In this document: piece after piece, positions 43,273 through 45,638 of the stretch
How positions within the stretch are numbered: the stretch's first letter is position 1
How the letters are laid out: each line of letters begins with the position of its first letter
Source: Caulobacter sp. D5
GTDB taxonomy: Bacteria > Pseudomonadota > Alphaproteobacteria > Caulobacterales > Caulobacteraceae
Length of the DNA: 45,638 bases
Direction of reading: 5' to 3'
Assembly: GCF_003185805.1 (NCBI RefSeq)
Contig: NZ_QHJY01000049.1
Location: 1-45,638, forward strand
Position numbers and translations under genes: made by a program
Notes under the pieces: generated by a model
Database searches by the model: none
The model's input: only the letters and a program-made list of their open reading frames with translations
What the model was told of the DNA's origin: nothing

Positions 43273-44325
43273 TCAGCCCGCAGGCGGCGGCGCCGTCGAG
43301 GCGCGCAGGGCCAGTTCGAACGGCAGCAGGCGGTCGCCGCGCGGCGGCTTGCCGTCCTTGGCGGCGGCGCAGGCGACCAGGATGTCGACGGCCTCGGCCG
43401 CCATCTCGGCCACCGGCTGGCGCACCGTGGTCAGGGGCGGCAGCGACAGGCGCACGCTGGGGGTGTCGTCGAAGGTGGCCAGCGACAGCGCGTCCGGGAT
43501 CGCGACCGACAGCCGCCGGGCGACGTGCAGCACCGCCAGGGCGGTTTCGTCGTTGCCGGCCAGTATGGCGGTGGGGCGGTCGGCGCGGGCCAGCAGGGCC
43601 TCGGCGGCGGCGACCCCGCCCTCGAAGGTGAAGTCGCCCGGAACCAGCAGGCTCTCGTCGACGGCCAGGCCGGCCTTGGCGAGGGCGCCCCGATAGCCGT
43701 CCTCGCGGGCGCGGCTGGCCAGGAAGCGCGGGCTGCCGGTGACGAAGCCGACGCGGCGGTGGCCGAGCGTGAGCAGATGCTCCGTCAGTTGGCGGGCGGC
43801 CGCCTGGTCGTCCATCCGCACCCGCGCGCCGGGACCGGCCTGGGCAGAGCCCAGCCGCACGAAGGGGATCTGCGCCTTCTTCAGCGCGGCCAGCACCGTC
43901 GGGTCCTCGCAGTTGGGCGGCGTCAGGATCACGCCGTCGGGCCGGAGGGTGGACAGCACGTGCTGTACGCGCCGGGCCAGTTGGTCGGACTCCAGGTCGA
44001 TCAGCTCGCACAGCAGGTGGTAGCCGTGGACGTCGCAGCGGAGCATGGCCCCGTACTGCATGCGGTCGATCCAGTTGTTGCCGCGGTCGCTGCGCCAGTT
44101 CTCCAGGGTCAGGGTGCGGTCGTTGAAGGCGACGATCAGGAACGAGCGGCCGCCGCCCATCCGCCGGGCGGCGATGTTGGGGCTGTAGCCCAGCTGCTCG
44201 ATAGCCGCCTCGACGCGGGCGCGCAGGTCGGGGGTGACGGTCGGCTCGTTGTTGACCACGCGCGAGACGGTCTTGACCGAGACCCGGGCCTTTTCGGCCA
44301 CATGGACGATGGTGACGTTGCGCAT
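43273..44325 (-). CDS. LacI-family transcriptional regulator (paralog 3)
   Basis: A 350-residue LacI/GalR repressor. It has the HTH TIVHVAEKARVSVKTVSRVV at residues 5-24, YSPNIAARRMGGGRS at the hinge, and a sensor domain with VRMDDQAAARQLTEHLL and LATFDDTPSVRLSLPPLTTV. It belongs to a different subgroup from the two regulators near 5 kb (no shared LYSN or PPPLCD motifs). It is divergent from the GH3 gene, and two AGACAACGTTGTCT-type palindromes lie in the gap, so it most likely represses GH3 and itself in response to a beta-glucoside. Confidence 0.93.
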   Translation of the reverse strand: MRNVTIVHVAEKARVSVKTVSRVVNNEPTVTPDLRARVEAAIEQLGYSPNIAARRMGGGRSFLIVAFNDRTLTLENWRSDRGNNWIDRMQYGAMLRCDVHGYHLLCELIDLESDQLARRVQHVLSTLRPDGVILTPPNCEDPTVLAALKKAQIPFVRLGSAQAGPGARVRMDDQAAARQLTEHLLTLGHRRVGFVTGSPRFLASRAREDGYRGALAKAGLAVDESLLVPGDFTFEGGVAAAEALLARADRPTAILAGNDETALAVLHVARRLSVAIPDALSLATFDDTPSVRLSLPPLTTVRQPVAEMAAEAVDILVACAAAKDGKPPRGDRLLPFELALRASTAPPPAG

Positions 44326-44440
44326 CGGGCCCCCGGCGCCGGCTGTCGGCGCGCTGACCTAGCGATAGCCCGGCCCCGGCGGCCGAGTCGAGCCGGTTCG
44401 CGGTCTTCGGCCTTCAATAGAGTGTGCGAAAGTCTCAATA

Positions 44441-44454
44441 AGACATCGTTGTCA
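44441..44454. promoter_or_regulatory. LacI-type operator, GH3 region, copy 1
   Basis: AGACATCGTTGTCA, one mismatch from symmetry in the inner part, lies 116 bases upstream of the regulator start codon on the regulator's side of the gap. Confidence 0.6.
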
Positions 44455-44534
44455 GAAAAATTCTCTGCTGCATCTTCGCCTTTCGCGCAAAGGATATCGG
44501 CCGATTTGTCCTCAAGTGGACAAATTGAATCGTG

Positions 44535-44561
44535 TTGACATAAAGTAAGACAACGTTGTCT
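44535..44561 (+). promoter_or_regulatory. GH3 promoter with perfect operator
   Basis: TTGACA (44535-44540) is followed by the perfect 14-bp palindrome AGACAACGTTGTCT (44548-44561) in the spacer and -10 region. Binding would block the GH3 promoter. It is about 107 bases from copy 1, a spacing that would allow looping by a tetrameric repressor. Confidence 0.65.
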
Positions 44562-44756
44562 CGTGTCGATGTGAGGCGGTCGCGAGCAGACGACCCCGCG
44601 ACGGGAGGCCAAGGCCATGCGCGATCGCGCGTGCGGACTTCCGCGCGCGGCGTCCGCCCTCGACGTCTCATCCCATGACGCTGCTCCCGCGGCGTGCTTT
44701 GGGCGCGGCGGCTCCTTCCCCTTTGCCGCCGCGCCTCTTTTTCGATCGAGGTCGCC

Positions 44757-45638
44757 GTGACGCCGTTCCGTGTTTCCGCCCTGGCCCTGCTGGCCGCCAC
44801 CAGCCTGACCGGTCTCGCCGCGGCGCAGACGCTCGCACCGGCCGGCAAGGCTACGGCCCACGTCGCCGCTTGGCCCGCCACCAGGAGCCCGGCCGCCCTG
44901 ACCGACGCGGCGACGGAAGCGAAGATCACGGCGCTGATGGCCAGGATGTCGGTGCGCGAGAAGGTCGGCCAGACGATCCAGGCCGACATCGGCTCGATCC
45001 GCCCCGAACAGCTGCGCGACTATCCGCTGGGCTCGATCCTGGCCGGCGGCAGCTCGGGCCCTAACGGCAATGACAAGGCGATGGCGAAAGAGTGGGCCGA
45101 TTTCGTCGACCTGTTCCGCGCCGTCTCCCTCGAACAGCGCGACGGCCACGTGGCCATCCCGATCATGTTCGGCATCGACGCCGTGCACGGCCACAACAAC
45201 CTGGTCGGCGCGACCCTCTTTCCGCACAACATCGGCCTGGGCGCGGCCCGCGACCCTGACCTGATCGAGCGCATCGGCAAGGCCACGGCCGAAGAGGTGG
45301 CGGTCAGCGGCGGCGACTGGACCTTTGGCCCGACGGTGGCCGTGCCGCGCGACGACCGCTGGGGCCGCAGTTACGAGGGCTATGGCGAGGATCCGGAGAT
45401 CGTCAAAAGCTATGCCGGCCGCATGACTTTGGGCCTGCAAGGCCGGCTCGTGGCGGGCAAGGCGCTGGAGGCCGGCCACATCGCCGGCAGCGCCAAGCAC
45501 TTTCTGGCCGACGGCGGCACCACGGGCGGCAAGGACCAGGGCGATGCGGCGCTGTCGGAAGCCGACCTCGTCCGCCTGCACGCCCAGGGCTATCCGCCCA
45601 GCATCGACGCCGGCATCCTGACGGTGATGGCCTCGTTC
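44757..45638 (+). CDS. Beta-glucosidase-type GH3 enzyme (5' part, cut by window end)
   Basis: The first 294 residues of a GH3 enzyme. It starts at GTG 44757 (GAGGT 5 bases before) with a signal peptide (SALALLAATSLTGLAAAQ). LMARMSVREKVGQTIQAD, PIMFGIDAVHGHNNLVGATLFPHNIGLG, DDRWGRSYEGYGEDP and the substrate-binding KHF in AGSAKHFLADGGT are typical of GH3 domain 1 of exported beta-glucosidases and glucan exo-hydrolases. The nucleophile Asp (SDW motif) would come just after the window end. Divergent from a LacI gene with operators between them, so probably induced by a beta-glucoside. Confidence 0.93.
   Translation, partial: MTPFRVSALALLAATSLTGLAAAQTLAPAGKATAHVAAWPATRSPAALTDAATEAKITALMARMSVREKVGQTIQADIGSIRPEQLRDYPLGSILAGGSSGPNGNDKAMAKEWADFVDLFRAVSLEQRDGHVAIPIMFGIDAVHGHNNLVGATLFPHNIGLGAARDPDLIERIGKATAEEVAVSGGDWTFGPTVAVPRDDRWGRSYEGYGEDPEIVKSYAGRMTLGLQGRLVAGKALEAGHIAGSAKHFLADGGTTGGKDQGDAALSEADLVRLHAQGYPPSIDAGILTVMASF

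Larger units (their letters stand above)
44326..44756. other. Divergent regulatory region between LacI regulator and GH3 gene
   Basis: There is no gene here. It holds operator copies at 44441-44454 and 44548-44561, an inverted repeat ATTTGTCC/GGACAAAT (44504-44511 with 44518-44525) and a consensus -35 TTGACA (44535-44540). A GC-rich leader of about 190 bases without an evident terminator precedes the GH3 start. Confidence 0.65.

Overview
The window is GC-rich DNA with the hallmarks of a Caulobacter-type alphaproteobacterium. It has three large TonB-dependent receptors whose plugs carry EVIVTG/VVVTG-like N-termini, many LacI-family regulators, PrnA-type halogenases beside a receptor, an HWE histidine kinase, and extragenic palindromic repeats. 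The genus assignment is inferred from gene content and style, not from a marker gene.

Bases 1-27,700 form a large polysaccharide-utilisation region. It encodes GH97 (458-2398), GH43 (2815-4551), two divergent paralogous LacI regulators (4622-5659, 5816-6937), a DGPF/YCII protein, an operon of ROK sugar kinase, GH88 unsaturated uronyl hydrolase and LacY-like symporter (7617-11025, minus), and a secreted beta-helix enzyme with a coupled mini-GntR protein. These are followed by a TonB receptor, a large unknown secreted protein, a 2OG-Fe(II) oxygenase-like protein, a heparinase II/III-type lyase, a second TonB receptor, a sulfotransferase-like protein and a second beta-helix enzyme. The enzyme set suggests lyase cleavage of a uronic-acid-containing glycan outside or in the periplasm, receptor uptake, LacY-type import, and cytosolic GH88 plus kinase processing. 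A near-palindrome, TGATATCGATATCA or a close variant, precedes nine transcription units here, usually overlapping the -10 element. It therefore looks like the operator of one local regulon. One copy has no protein gene after it. It drives what looks like a roughly 100-nt small RNA (2494-2591, minus) with a consensus promoter, a CCUCCC loop and a strong terminator.

Bases 27,745-36,887 form a second carbohydrate module under different operators. Two coupled flavin-dependent halogenases (minus) diverge from a third TonB receptor, which is followed by a GH10 xylanase and a CE15 glucuronoyl esterase, so the likely substrate is glucuronoxylan. A different LacI-type palindrome (GGTAGCGCTACC) and a second inverted repeat lie in the shared promoter region.

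Bases 36,871-41,170 hold a small membrane protein, an FKBP-type prolyl isomerase and a pyrimidine-degradation operon rutB-rutC-rutD-rutA (minus). This operon is peppered with palindromic repeats, one of which is inserted in frame inside rutD. Bases 41,452-45,638 hold an HWE histidine kinase and a third LacI regulator that diverges from a GH3 beta-glucosidase gene cut by the window end. Two AGACAACGTTGTCT-type operators lie between the last two.
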